A stretch of DNA of 64,000 bases from Mycoplasmopsis agalactiae PG2 (GCF_000063605.1 NC_009497.1:124001-188000); one strand, 5' to 3'. Counted from the first letter of the stretch, positions 9,989 through 22,571 are shown. Notes: generated by a model from the sequence alone, not told the origin. Numbers and translations: made by a program.

Positions 9989-11809
9989 ATGAATATTTTG
10001 GAAACTATTTGAGCAAATTATGACCCTAATTCAAATTATTTGCCGCTTAGAGAAAAGTTTTTAGAAGAGGCAAATAAATATTTTGAAAACGCAGTAAAGA
10101 AGTCTAATATTTCTGTAGAAGAGTGCCAAACACTAGCAAAAAATTATGAAGCAGCAGCCAATAAGAAAGAGAAAACCAGCAGAGCTGTTTCATCCTTTTT
10201 AGCCTGATTTATAGTATTTTTGGTTCTTGGACTAGTAGCATTTTTATGATTCGGAGTTGTTTTAAAGTTCAAAATTTTAGATGCAGCAATATATAGCAGT
10301 GCTGATTTAGCACAGGTTATTGTAGCGCCAATATTAGGTGTTACTTTCCTTGGTTTATCATTTGGCCTTTTCTTAGTTAAGTTTATTAAAAACAAAAAGC
10401 AATTAATTAAAGACATAATAGCCAAAGGAGAAGCATACAAAAAAGTTTCAAGTGCAATAGAGCCACTACTTTCACTTTTAGAAAGACATGGCATCAAAGA
10501 AGAAATTTTGCAAAAAACAATGCCAGAAATTAAGTTTAATAAGTACTTAATGAATGAATGATATAACAGCTTTGTAAGTGAATACGGAGCACAGAAACTT
10601 TTAGGTAAGAGTGAAAATACATATTGCAAATCAATCTTAAGTGGAACTTTATTTACTTCTCCTTTTATTTTTGTTAATAAAAGAGGTTGAAGATATGTTG
10701 ATGTTGATTACAGTGGCTCTATAACCATAACATGAACAGAGACATACTATGTTAATAATGAAGCTAGAAGCAGAGAAAGATCAGAAGTACTTGTAGCTAC
10801 TGTAACAAAACCAGCGCCTGAATTTAGCGATGATAATTACTTGCTTTTTGGTTCAAATGAAGGAACAAAACTTAGCTTCTTTAGAAAACCAACAAAAGTT
10901 AATGTAATGAATGAGCGGGAAATAGAAAAGTTTTTAAGAAAAAGAGGTGACGAACTAACTAAGCTTACCGAGAAATCTATTGCTAAGAATTCATCATTTA
11001 GAGTAATGAGCAACACTAAATTTGAAGCTTTATTTGATGCAACTAATAGAGATAATGAAAGAGAATATCGTGAGCTCTTTACCCCTTTGGCACAGAAGAA
11101 TATGACAAATTTGCTTTTAGATAAGAAAAACGGTTATGGTGATAATTTTAAATTCTCTAAAAATGGTAATGTCAATTTAATTGAGAACACTCAATTGGAA
11201 TATGAAGATAATGAAATATTTAAAGAAATAATTGATTGCAATTCATACTCATATAATGAAATTTTCAACAAGTTTAACCAAAAAATGGCCTTGTTTTTCA
11301 AAGAATTTTATTTCAGCATAGCTCCATTATTATGCATTCCTAACTATATATCATCTATTGAAAAACTACTAAATAAAACTAATGACAGGAGTCTTTCATA
11401 TTTAGAATTAGAAAAGCTTGCACACAGCACAATAAATAAATCAGGCAAAAATGGTTGAACAGACACTGAATTTGTAGTTAACATCTCGGACGTGCATAAG
11501 TCAGATTCTAATTTTGAAGAATTTAGTGTCCAAGCTCAAGGTTTTTCAACATCAATTGAAACAGATTATGTAACTAAAATGGGATCTGATGGTGAGCTTC
11601 ATACCATTCCAGTTCATTGAACCTTATATACTCCTGAGCACCGTGAATTTGTAATTCAAGTTGGCAAAATTAATGAATTTGAAAGCAATGATTCATATCT
11701 TGATGAATTAAATGAAGTATTAAATGAATTTGCTGATGAAAGCCAATCATTAGCTAAAGGTGAAACTCTTTCTAGTTATGTAAGAGTGTTCCATAAAGAG
11801 CTAAACTAA
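9989..11809 (+). CDS. Two-TM membrane protein of unknown function, paired with LemA
   Basis: A 606-residue protein. Residues 1-60 are helical and polar. Two hydrophobic segments follow (around FLAWFIVFLVLGLVAFLWFG and APILGVTFLGLSFGLFLVKF), separated by a short loop, and then a large polar domain of about 470 residues. Many UGA Trp codons break the frame under the standard code. I recognise no catalytic motif. It ends 100 nt before the LemA gene, and neither gene is preceded by a terminator, so they may form one unit. The topology suggests a membrane-anchored domain exposed on one face. Confidence 0.75.
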
Positions 11810-11909
11810 ATTGCTATTTTTGTATAAGTTAACAACTAGCTGTACACAGATAAATAAGAAAATTTAATATATAATTTTAAACATAAAAATAACTGTTTAA
11901 AGGAGAAAT

Positions 11910-12608
11910 ATGGCAAATCAATTAGATGAATTAACTGACCCAGTTAATCCTCAAGGAAGAGATGTTAATGTTATACATAAGCAAATTCCTGCTAAAGTAA
12001 CATGACGTTCAACTTTGTTTGAAGTTATATTATGACTACTATTAATAATCCCTGGAATAATTTTTCTATTTAAAAAAGTTAAGGCTAAAAACTACTTACA
12101 AAAATTAGAACAAGAAATCCAAGCTAAGTCTTCAACAATAGATGCCTACTTATTAAATAGAGTTAATATAATGAATAATGCTGTGTCTATTGCTAAAGAG
12201 GCAGTTAGATTTGAGACTGAAGTTTTAGAAAAAATCACTGCATATAGAAGCGGAGTAAATATTACTGATGCTAACAGGGCACAAGTAGCTGAAGATATTG
12301 ATAAAACATTTAATTCTGTTGCTTCAACTCTTCAAGGCTTAAGAAATGTCAACGTACAATTTGAAAGATATCCAGAATTAAAAGCTCATGAATTACTTCA
12401 CAGAGTTATGGATGAAAACAGAAGAAGTCAAGCAGAAATTACAGCAGCGAGAGAACTTTATAATGATACTGTTGCTATATGAAACAAAGCAATTTTTGAA
12501 TGACCAACTAAAGCAACGGTTGCTTCTAAAGAAGGATATACAACAAGAGTTCCATTTTCAGTAAGCCAAGAAATAAAAGAACGCGCAAATGCAAACTTTA
12601 TGGCATAA
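11910..12608 (+). CDS. LemA family protein
   Basis: A 232-residue protein with one N-terminal membrane segment (ILWLLLIIPGIIFLF) followed by a long helical domain. The pattern NNAVSIAKEAVRFETEVLEKITAYR and the repeated NVQFERYPELKA match LemA, a family with an extracytoplasmic or cytoplasmic helical bundle of unknown exact role. An AAAGGAGAA ribosome-binding site precedes ATG 11910. The two-TM protein upstream is the likely partner. Confidence 0.85.
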
Positions 12609-12613
12609 AAATC

Positions 12614-12639
12614 AAAAAGACGGCATCAGGCCGTTTTTT
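12614..12639 (+). terminator. Intrinsic terminator after lemA
   Basis: ACGGC pairs with GCCGT across ATCAG, extended by an A-run before and a T6 tract after. Confidence 0.8.
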
Positions 12640-12794
12640 GAAACCAATTTTAAGAAAAAAGGCATTATTTCCATATTAAACTTTTTATTTTTTTAGCCAG
12701 ACTTAAAACGCCTTAATTTACATTATAATTTTTTATACTAATATTTATAAGTCATGTTGTGAGTATTATGTAATAAAACTTCAAAGGAGTAATT

Positions 12795-15182
12795 ATGAAA
12801 AAGTCACACGATTTTGACAGTAAGGAATATCTAAATTTAGTTGACGCCTGATGAAGAGCTGCTAACTATTTATCAGTTGGTCAAATGTATTTAAGAAATA
12901 ATCCACTTTTAAAAATACCACTTACCAGTAATGATGTAAAAATTTACCCAATTGGTCACTGAGGAACAGTTCCTGGTCAAAACTTTATTTATGCACACTT
13001 AAACAGAATCATAAACAAATACGACCTTAATATGTTTTTCATTAGTGGTCCAGGCCATGGCGGTCAAGTTATAGCTTCAAACACATATCTTGATGGCTCA
13101 TATACTGAATTATTTCCTCATGTTACTAAAGACATCAAAGGAATGACACACTTATTTAAATACTTCTCATTCCCTGGTGGAACAGCTAGTCACGCTGCTC
13201 CTGAATGTCCTGGTTCTATTCATGAAGGTGGTGAATTAGGATATTCATTATCACATGCAGCGGGTGCAGTTTTAGATAACCCTGATGTTATTGCTGCTAC
13301 TGTTATTGGTGACGGTGAATCAGAAACTGGTCCTCTTTCAGCTGGTTGATTTATAAATTCATTTATTAACCCTGCTAATGATGGAGCGGTATTGCCTATC
13401 TTGCACGTAAATGGCGGAAAAATTTCAAACCCAACAATTTGATCGCGTAGATCAAATGAAGAATTAGTTTCATATTTCACAGGCGCTGGTTGAAAACCAT
13501 TTATTGTTGAAGGCAATGAACCTGAATATATGCACCATGAAATGGCCAAAGCACTTGATGCAAGTGTGGAATTAATTAAACAATATCAAGCTGAAGCTAG
13601 GAAAAATGGCGCCAATAAAGCTAAAAGGCCACAGTGACCAATGATTGTTCTTAAGTCACCAAAAGGATGAACTGGACCTAAAGAATGAAATCATGAAGCA
13701 ATTGAAGGAAGTTTCAGAGCACACCAAGTTCCAGTTCCTGTATCAGCTGAAAAGATGCAACACATTGATGCGCTTGAAAACTGATTAAGATCATATAGAC
13801 CAGAAGAATTATTTGACGAAAATGCCCAATTGAAGCCTGAAATAGCTGCTATTGCACCAAAAGGTGACAGAAGAATGGGCAAAAACCCTATTGCTAATGG
13901 CGGCATTAATCCTAGAGCCATAAATGTTGGAGATTGAACAAAATTTGCACTAGATATTAAACAACCTGGCAAAGTTATTAACCAAGATATGGTTACTTTA
14001 GGTTCATATTTAGGTGAATTAAGTCTACTAAACAAAGATAATTTCAGAGTTTGAGGACCTGATGAACATAAGTCAAACAGACTATATGAAATGTTTAAAG
14101 TAACTGACCGTCAATGATTAGACAGAATTGATGAAAAATATGATGAATTTTTATCATCTGTAGGTAGAATTATTGACTCGCAGCTATCTGAACACCAAGC
14201 TGAAGGTATGCTTGAAGGATATGTGCTAACAGGAAGACATGGTGTTTTTGCTTCATATGAATCATTTTTAAGAGTAGTTGATTCTATGCTTACTCAACAC
14301 ATGAAATGAGTTAAAAAAGCACTAGACATTCCTTGAAGAAATGATTATCCTTCACTTAATGTTATAGCAACCTCAAACGCTTTCCAACAAGATCATAATG
14401 GTTATACTCACCAAGATCCAGGATTAATTGGACACTTAGCTGACAAAAGACCTGAATTAATTAGAGAATACCTTCCAGCTGATACAAACACATTGCTTGC
14501 AACAATGGCTAAAGCATTGCAAGACAGAAATGTTATTAACTTAATTATTTCATCAAAACAACCTAGACATCAATTCTTTAGCATTGAAGAAGCTACTGAA
14601 TTAGTTGAAAAAGGTATAAAAATCATTGATTGAGCATCAAATATTAAGCCAAACGAAGAACCTGATTTAGTTGTTGCTGCATCAGGAACCGAATCAACAA
14701 TTGAATCATTAGCAACAATTACATACCTTCGTGCTCATTTCCCTGAATTAAAAATTAGATTTGTTAATGTACTTGACTTACTAAAACTAAGACATCCAAG
14801 CATTGACCCTAGAGGATTAAGCGATTCTGAATTCGACTCAATCTTTACAAAAGATAAGCCTATTTTATTTGCCTTCCACGGTTATGAAGCAATCTTAAGA
14901 GATATATTCTTCTTGCGTTCGAATCACAACATTATTACTCACGGTTATAGAGAAAATGGCGATATAACAACAGCATTTGACATTCGTTTACTTAGCGAAA
15001 TGGACAGATTCCATATGACAGCTAATGTTGCTAAAAAATTAGCACCAGTTGTTGGAGAATCTAAAGCAAATGAATTAGTAAAACTAATGGAAGATAAAAT
15101 TAAAGAACATAGAGCATATATTAAAGAATACGGTACTGACTTGCCAGAAGTTAAAGAGTGAGAATGAACACCATATAAATAA
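12795..15182 (+). CDS. xfp: Xylulose-5-phosphate/fructose-6-phosphate phosphoketolase
   Basis: A 795-residue thiamine-diphosphate enzyme that splits ketose phosphates to acetyl phosphate plus glyceraldehyde-3-phosphate or erythrose-4-phosphate. Family markers include [46 protein letters not shown] and the ThDP-binding [22 protein letters not shown] lies in the second half. Length and order are normal and the frame is intact. AAAGGAG precedes ATG 12795. Together with rpiB, pta and ackA elsewhere in the window it gives a route from pentoses or nucleosides to acetate and ATP. Confidence 0.97.
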
Positions 15183-15185
15183 ATT

Positions 15186-15218
15186 AAAAAAATATTGGAC
15201 AACCCCAATATTTTTTTA
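15186..15218. terminator. Bidirectional terminator between xfp and pepF
   Basis: An A-run followed by ATATTGG pairs with CCAATAT and a T-run around ACAACC. The adjacent hairpin at 15219-15237 carries a copy of the dispersed motif. Confidence 0.8.
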
Positions 15219-15221
15219 TGC

Positions 15222-15232
15222 CTGTTTTATAG
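15222..15232 (-). repeat. Dispersed 11-mer CTATAAAACAG, intergenic copy in a hairpin
   Basis: Exact copy on the minus strand. Here the flanks ATGCCT and AGGCAT form a 6-bp stem with the motif core as loop. It lies between two convergent genes. Confidence 0.8.
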
Positions 15233-15242
15233 GCATAGAAGT

Positions 15243-17081
15243 CTATTTTTTAGCTTTTGATTTAGCAAAAATTTCATCACCTAACTTAATTCATTCATTT
15301 AAGCATTTATGAAAGTGTTCAAAACCTTTTTTGTAAAATTCATCACTGGTTAAATCAACCCCCATTGACTTTAGTGTATTTAGAGGATAATCACTATTGC
15401 CTGCTGAAAGAAAATTATTGATATATTTATCTAAAAACTCTTTTCCTTTTAGCTTATATTGATTGTAAAAATAGTTCGCTACAAGCTGACCTATTGCATA
15501 TTTATAAACATAGAAGCCCATATAAAAATGAGGAATTGTTACAGCCGCAATTTGCTCTTCTTTTTTGAATTTTCTAGGTTTTTTATAGTACTTTTTGAGA
15601 GTTTCATAATATATTTTTGCCACTTCTTCATAATTTGGAGCAACTTCATTTGCATCCACTTTTTTATAAAGCTCATATTCATAGTTAGCTCATTTAGCTT
15701 GTGTTACTGTTGTGCCAAAAAAGCCTGAAATTATGTGGCTGTAGATAGTAAATTTTTCAATTTTGCTGCTTGATTTTTCTATCAAGTAGTCATAAAGCAT
15801 TGATTCATTAAAAATTGAAGCTATTTCAGCTAAAAATATTGGATAGCTAGCATTGGTTATATCATTATTTTTATCAGAAAAATAAGAGTGCATTGAGTGA
15901 CCTAATTCATGAGCTAATGTTTCGACTGAATTAAGCTCGCCATCAAAGTTCATCAAAATATACTTTTTATTTATGCCATAAGTATTTCCAATTGAGTATG
16001 CACCAGAGAGCTTATTTTTGACACTCATAAAGTCAACTCATTTTTCCCTATAAGCCTGTTTTATAGTATCAGAGTACTCAGTGCCAAAAGGTAATAAAGC
16101 ATTATAAACTATCTCTTTTGCTTCCTCAACGCTATATTTGTTTTTGACCTTAAAAATATCTCTGTTTGAATCATAAAGAATTCTAAACTTTTCCTTAAAG
16201 TGTGCTTCATAGTACTTTTTGTAATGTTTTCAGTATTTAGAAATATCATCTTTTAAGGAAGCAATGTTTTCAAACAATTTTAATAGTATTTCATCACTTA
16301 CCTTATCTTCATAAGTCAGCATATTAATTGAATCTTTGTATTTTCTTACTTTAGCATTAACAGAGATATTTTTAAAAGTTTGCACAAGCATATTGGCAAG
16401 TGATTCTTTGTGTTGTAATTTTGCCTTCCTGTACTGTAAAACAGCATTTTTACGCAAAAGTGCATCATCAGATTTAAGCATTTTTGAATATGAAATTGGG
16501 TCAAGTTTGTGCTTTTTATTTTTTGAATCAAGCACATCATCATATCTTAGTTCAGCATCAGTTAAGATATTAAAAACATCTTCTAAATTAGGCTCGCCAA
16601 AAGCAACTTCATTCAAGTACTCTTCAACATCATTTGATAATTTATGATTAAATGAATCTAAAGTATCATTAATCATTTTTCTATATGATTTAAGTCTTTC
16701 ATCATTTACTCATAATTTTAATTTATCAGCATTTTTAAAAAATCTGTTGATTTCTGAACCATATTCTTTATTTAATTCTTCATTAGCTGAATCAAATTTA
16801 AGAGCCATTTCTTGAGGTTGTGGATCAGTTAAATTAATGTTAGTTTTATTAGAGATATAATTGTGTAATTTATTATCCACAATTTCCATTTGTTCATTTA
16901 ACTTAAGCCCAGCAATAAATGATTCAATGCTCTCGTATTTTGAGTCTTTAATTTCAATAAGGTCTTTAAAAATACTTACATACTTATCTAATCAATATTC
17001 AAAACTTTTACCTTCTAAAATTGATTCTAAGTCTCATTTATGCTCATCATTTACTTTATCATAGCTAGGATATTGCTTCAT
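15243..17081 (-). CDS. pepF: Oligoendopeptidase F
   Basis: A 612-residue M3-family zinc metallopeptidase that degrades peptides of roughly 7-17 residues in the cytosol. The zinc motif [12 protein letters not shown] (HExxH) lies in the C-terminal third, with the downstream [10 protein letters not shown] region holding the third ligand Glu nearby. The frame is open throughout with UGA as Trp. The start at 17081 ([10 protein letters not shown]) follows a GGGAGAGG ribosome-binding site. In an organism that lives on host peptides this enzyme would supply amino acids. Confidence 0.94.
16056..16066 (-). repeat. Dispersed 11-mer CTATAAAACAG, coding copy
   Basis: Exact copy in the sense orientation of pepF, read there as TIKQ. 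Confidence 0.7.
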
Positions 17082-17182
17082 TTTTACCTCTCCCAAAATT
17101 AAATATATATTCAAAAATTAAAATTTTTTATAAAAAATAAATATATTATAAAATAATTAAACTAATGATTATAAAAGTAATA

Positions 17183-17300
17183 AAAGAGAGCCGTTATTGA
17201 TTAAAAATAGCACTTATGATATTTAATGAAGACATAAATCCTTCATTGCCTTTTTTTGTTACTGAATATAGTCAAAATTTGTATGACACGGTCTCCCCTT
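17183..17300 (+). promoter_or_regulatory. Structured leader before the polyamine transporter operon
   Basis: Three nested pairings are visible. GAGA+CCGT (17186-17194) pairs with ACGG+TCTC (17288-17295), forming an outer stem with one bulged G. AATGAAG (17225-17231) pairs with CTTCATT (17241-17247). GTCA (17271-17274) pairs with TGAC (17284-17287), directly abutting the outer stem. This resembles a multi-branch riboswitch-like element 50 nt before the potA start. I cannot match it to a known class. Confidence 0.4.
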
Positions 17301-17341
17301 CTGCGCTTTTTTAATTTAAAAAAAACATTCAAGGAGGATTT

Positions 17342-18754
17342 GTGATACAAAAAAAAGAAAAGCTTCCTTACATTATTAAACTTAAGGAAGTTGTCAAAGA
17401 ATTCGATGGCAAAATTGTTTTAGATAACATCGAATTGAACATTAAAAAAGGTGACTTTGTCACATTATTAGGTCCATCTGGCAGCGGTAAAACTACTATT
17501 TTGAGACTTATCGCGGGCTTTGAGAAAACCACTCGTGGTGAAATTCAGTTTAATGGACTAGACATTAAAGATTTGCCACCTCATAAAAGAGATTTATCAA
17601 CCATTTTTCAAGACTATGCACTATTTCCGCATTTAAATGTTGAAGGTAACATAAAATTTGGACTTCCACTTAAAAGAGTACCTAAGGAAACTATAAATCC
17701 TAGATATGAAAGAATCTTGGCTCAAAAGAAAATTAAGTGAACTGAATTAGCCAAGAAAAAAATGCAAGAATTAGATGAGTTGCAAGATAAGTACATTGAA
17801 GAAATGGAAACATTAAAGCCAAATACAATTACTTACAGAAGAAGACAAAAGTGATTGGATAGATCAGACTTTAATTATTCATACTGAGAAAACTATGTTC
17901 AGCAACAAACTGAATCTTTTGAAAATAAATTTTTAAAAAGAAAACTAACTAAAAATGAAATTGATCAGTTAGTTAAAGACTTTGTTAAATTAGTTGGACT
18001 AGAAGGTAATGAAAAGAAAGCAATCAGTGAGCTTTCTGGCGGTATGCGTCAAAGAGTTGCACTTGCTAGAAGCTTAATTATTAAGCCAAGTATTTTGCTT
18101 TTAGATGAGCCTCTTAGTGCTTTGGATGCTAAAATTAGGCAAAAAATGCAAGTGTTACTTAGAAGCTTGCAACAAAAATTAGGTCTAACATTTATTTTTG
18201 TTACCCACGACCAAGATGAAGCGCTTGAGCTTTCGGATATGGTAGCTGTTATGCGTGGGGGCAGAATAGAACAATATGATAGCCCTAAAAATATTTATGA
18301 CTATCCAGTTAATAAATGAGTAGCTTCATTTATTGGTGATTCAAATATTTTCAATGGAATTTTTAACAAAGAAGACTGTACAGTAGACCTTTTGGGCAAA
18401 ACATTTAAAACAGTTCATGATGAAGATGAATTTGCCAATGAGCAAGAAGTGGATGTTTTAATTCGCCCTGAAGACATTGACATTATTTTAGTTGATGAAG
18501 ATGAAGAAGTTGAAAAGAGCAAAGAAAGTAAGAAAACTAAAGAAAAACTAAGAGGAAGCATCCAGGATATTGCATACCGTGGAAGTTATTATTACCTAAA
18601 AGTTAAGCTTAATATGGGTGAATATATTTATGTTGAAACCGCTAAGAAATTTGAATTAGATGATGTCGTTGACATTAGTTGAACAATTGACAGTATTCAT
18701 TTAATGAATAAAGATAGCAAGTGAGATTATACTTCTAATGAATTCAGGAATTAA
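17342..18754 (+). CDS. potA: Spermidine/putrescine ABC transporter ATP-binding protein
   Basis: A 470-residue ATPase of the polyamine importer. It has Walker [10 protein letters not shown]-loop FQDYALFPH, signature LSGGMRQR, Walker [14 protein letters not shown] and the H-loop VTHDQDEA. About 100 charged residues are inserted between the Q-loop and the signature, a feature of mycoplasma PotA. The C-terminal part is a TOBE-like regulatory domain. The start is GTG 17342 with a strong CAAGGAGG ribosome-binding site. The gene overlaps potB by 17 nt. Confidence 0.94.
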
Positions 18755-19574
18755 AGCCTCATTGGGACTCAACAGAAGATTATTATTCTTATTCCCATAC
18801 ATTTTTATAGCTATTCTTTTAGTATTCTTACCAATTATTTTAATCATTGTTAATTCAGTTATTCACATAGCTGACCCTACTTTTGATTCATTCAAGCTAG
18901 TTAAAGATTCAAAAACTTGAACAAAGATTTGAAGAAGTTTATTCATTGGAATAATTTCAGCACTGCTTTGCTTAATTATAGGCTTGCCATATGCATATTT
19001 TGTTGCAAGAAGCAAAAACAGAATTATGCCAATTTACGCTATGAGCCTTATTTTAAGCCCCTTAGTAATTTTTACAATTGCCAAAATATATGCAGTGCGT
19101 GGTTTCTTTTTAACCTTAGTTTCTAAAGAAAACGATCTTAATGCTATTTGATTCATGATTTTTGGCTTAACTTATTTAAACTTATCGTATATGATAATGC
19201 CACTTTATTCAGTGTTTAGAGATATGCCAGAAAATATTATTGAGGCTTCTCATGATTTAGGTAATGGGCCAGTTAGAACATTATTTAGGGTGATATTACC
19301 ATATAGTAGTAAGGCAATTTTAAGTGGCCTAGGAATTATTTTCTTATCTAGCGCTACTAACTTTGTTATAAGCGATAAATTATTGCCTGACGGTTCACAG
19401 CATCAATTAATTGGTACTGTAATTAATAATTACACTAGTCCAGCTAATCAATATGAAGTGTCTATTGGTACAACTTTAGTAATTGTCGTATCAATCATAT
19501 TTATAGGAACATTCGCACTAATTAGTTTCTTGCCAAGAGTATTCAAAAGAAGAAGGAGAGCAAGATATGAATAA
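18738..19574 (+). CDS. potB: Spermidine/putrescine ABC transporter permease
   Basis: A 278-residue integral membrane permease with six hydrophobic segments. The cytoplasmic EAA loop, which contacts PotA, is seen as EASHDLGNGPVRTLFRVILP. It starts within the end of potA and its own end overlaps potC by 8 nt, so the genes are translationally coupled. The basic C-terminal tail (RVFKRRRRARYE) fits the positive-inside rule. Confidence 0.93.
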
Positions 19575-20460
19575 GGCAGCTAAATTCTTTAAAAGTTTCT
19601 ATATCCACATAATATTATTGGCATTTTATATCCCGCTTTTATATGCTGCAATCTTTAGTTTTAACAATCCAAGTAGTAAAGGATTTGTTAGAACAAGTTG
19701 AAATGGTTTTACTACCAACAACTGAGCTACATTTTTTAACGAAGGCAGAGGCATTGCCTTGCTTAATTCATTAGTTATAGCTTTTGCTGTTTCAGTTATT
19801 GTCGTAACTATTTCTCTTTTTACATGCTATGGTATGTGAAGACAAAAAAATAGAATCTATAGCAAGATGATTCTAGGAACTAATAATGTGCCATTAATTA
19901 ACCCAGATAACATCAGTGCTATCGGTCTTGCTTTATTATTTTCAGTATTATTTGGTACACTGGCAAATACACGTGAAGGACTATTTCGTGGGATCGTTGG
20001 TCACACAGTAATGGCTCTTCCATATGCTATTACTTTAATGTTTCCAAGAAGCGATAAGTTCAATGCTTCATTATTTGAAGCTGCTCAAGACTTAGGATAT
20101 AGCAAACTTAGAGCATGATTTAAAACCTATTTTGTTTACATGCTTCCTTCTAGTTTCTTTGCTGCTATTGTTGCTGCTTTCTTAAGTTTTGATGACTTCA
20201 TTATTTTAAGAACAGTTTCAAATACATCAACATTAGGTACTAAATTATATGAAGGTGAATTTAGAGCATGAGGATTAGTCGTCGGTGCTTCATTATTAAT
20301 CATTGTTTTATCATTTAATGCTATTTATATTTCATATAAATGAATCAAAATAGCTAGAGCTAGCAAAAAAGCCAAAAAGTCTATAGAACAGGCAAATAAG
20401 GAAGAAATGGAAACAAAAACATCTTTATTTGATATAGGAGGCACTGATGAAAAGCAATAA
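19567..20460 (+). CDS. potC: Spermidine/putrescine ABC transporter permease
   Basis: A 297-residue second permease subunit with about six membrane segments. The EAA loop is EAAQDLGYSKLRAWFKTYFVYMLP. The C-terminus is extended by about 30 polar residues (KWIKIARASKKAKKSIEQ onward), which overlap the potD start by 14 nt. ATG 19567 lies in the end of potB. Confidence 0.93.
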
Positions 20461-22348
20461 ATTCATGCAATTTATTAAATCTAAAGTGCTAACTAAAAAA
20501 GTTGGTTTTTCGCTAGCTGCTCTTTCAGCTGCATCAGTTGCTGTTGGTGCTGTTTCTTATAAATATACAAAAAGTGCTTTTAAACCTGTTTTTTCTAACT
20601 ATCAAGCATACATAGATGAGTATAACTTAGAAAAACTAAGTCAGCGTTTTGAATACAAGCAGTTTGCTGTTTTGGACGAATTTACTAGAGATATATTAAC
20701 TAACAAAACTGCAGGCGGAATTGGTAGTGATAGCCAAGCTACTAAGCTATTAATTAACAACAATCAAGGCAAGCCACTATTAAGAAAATTCAAAAGATCT
20801 GACTTTAAAAAGATTTTTAAAGCCAAATGAGACGATTCAAAAACTACTGAAGAAAATTTAAAAGTTATATATAACCCTGTTGTTTTTGAACACATTAAAT
20901 CGTATGATGCACTATTAGACAATGTGCCTGTTTTTGACGAAAATGGCACAATTGTTCCTAATAAAACACAAAAAGACTTGCCAAATGAAGAAAGACTTCA
21001 TTTATATGATTATTTCATACCTTACTTTATGCAAGATATGGTTATTGCATACAATCCTCAAAAGCTAGCTAAATATAATAATTTATTCAAGCCATTTCAT
21101 ATGGAAGCTCCTGAAGAGCCAGTTGAAAGTGATGGAGAACAAGCCCAAAAGGACTATGAAATAGCCAAAAAAGAATATGACTCTAAGTATGAAAATTCTA
21201 TTAGTGACTACTTTGCCGGTGTTCATAATGGCATTGAAAAACAAATTAACTCTAAGCTTATTGAGATAATTAATAATCCAAATAATAAATATAAGGAAAA
21301 AGTTGTCGATAAGCAAACTGGACAAGAAAAAATAGAAGAACATAATAATTTACCGATGTCAGAAGCTCTTAAATTGCTTAGAAATCCTTATGGCACTAAT
21401 TCAGAACAAGATGCTTTTAAATATTATCAATACACTAATGCAGTGCGTGATAATATGATCTACGGCTCATCATATAGATTAGATACTAAAACAGGGAAAA
21501 GAGTTTCTCAGCCAACTGGTGAAGCTGTTATAACTGAGGAAACAAATATAACTAATAAAAAAATTAGAACTGAAATCTATAGAGATTTAATTGACCAATT
21601 TGTTGCTATGTTTGAAGATTCAACTGGTTTTAAAATTACAGACACTGAAAGAGTTAGAACTAGTGGAAACGGTTTAGACTTGCTTAATACATTAATTGAT
21701 CCTACAAAGAAATTTAATGTAGCTATTATTTATAATGGTGATGCTGTTGATGCCTTTTATTCATTAGATAATGTCAAAAATTCAGAAGTTCCTGATGGTG
21801 TTGTTAGATTTATTCGTCCTTCAGTTAACTTACTTTTAGTTGATGGATTTGTTATTGCCAATCCAACTGAAGAAGATGTTGCATTAGACATGATTGACGC
21901 AGTAAATAAAACAGTTTTTGCTGGTTATGACCAACCTGATGAGTTTTGAAACTCAGATGACATTGAAAAAGCTAGAAAAAATGTTGCTGCTGATAAAGAT
22001 AAAGATGAATGATATGAAAAATATGGTGCTTACTTTGCTTTTGACTATATAAGATATACTCCTGCTATTCAAAGTTTATATAAATATGTTTTAGATAATG
22101 AGTTTTCAGAAGACAAGTTCCCTGGTTATGGTAAGGCATTTAATGACTACCAAAAAGACTACCTTCAAAACTTATATAAAATTGAAAGCGAATATACATT
22201 TAATGACTTTAAGTCAGATAATCCAAGCAAAAAATTAGATGATTTAAAAGGATTTAAATACCATGTTAAACATATTCCAATTCATCCTGTTACACACGAA
22301 GTTCAGACAGAAATAAACATTTACTATGACAACAAATTGAAATCTTAA
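20447..22348 (+). CDS. potD: Polyamine-binding subunit, unusually long PotD
   Basis: A 633-residue protein, nearly twice the usual length of a periplasmic PotD. A basic N-terminus and one hydrophobic segment (VGFSLAALSAASVAVGAVSY) act as a membrane anchor; there is no lipobox Cys. A long exposed region follows. The C-terminal half (about residues 330-540) holds the substrate-binding-like part, including IYNGDAVDAFYSLDN and VRFIRPSVNLLLVDGFVIAN. The product is inferred mainly from position in the operon and the solute-binding pattern near the C-terminus. Confidence 0.85.
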
Positions 22349-22376
22349 AAAATTTGGCCACTGTGCTGAATTTTTT
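22347..22376 (+). terminator. Intrinsic terminator after potABCD
   Basis: AAAAAATT pairs with AATTTTTT around a 14-nt loop. An alternative GCCAC/GTGGC pairing overlaps it. Confidence 0.55.
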
Positions 22377-22427
22377 ATATTGTGGCAATTATGAACTTAT
22401 AAATAATATTTCAATTGACTAATAAGC

Positions 22428-22438
22428 CTATAAAACAG
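22428..22438 (+). repeat. Dispersed 11-mer CTATAAAACAG, intergenic copy
   Basis: Exact copy in the potD-rpmF gap. Flanks GC and GC give GCCT/AGGC self-pairing, and the upstream AATTGACTAATAAG matches the copy at 1961. Confidence 0.8.
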
Positions 22439-22571
22439 GCAAAGAAGTACACATAGCTGTGTTCAGGATAAGCATCATAAAAATTTATTAAATAAATAAA
22501 AAAATTTATTTTTTTACTATAATTTAAATACTTATTTTTCAACAACTATTTTTAATAATGAGGAGGGTGCA

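Noticed and set aside
10144-10629. 161-codon minus-strand frame
   Set aside because: It lies antisense to the two-TM protein that pairs with LemA, which is open over 606 codons with a ribosome-binding site.
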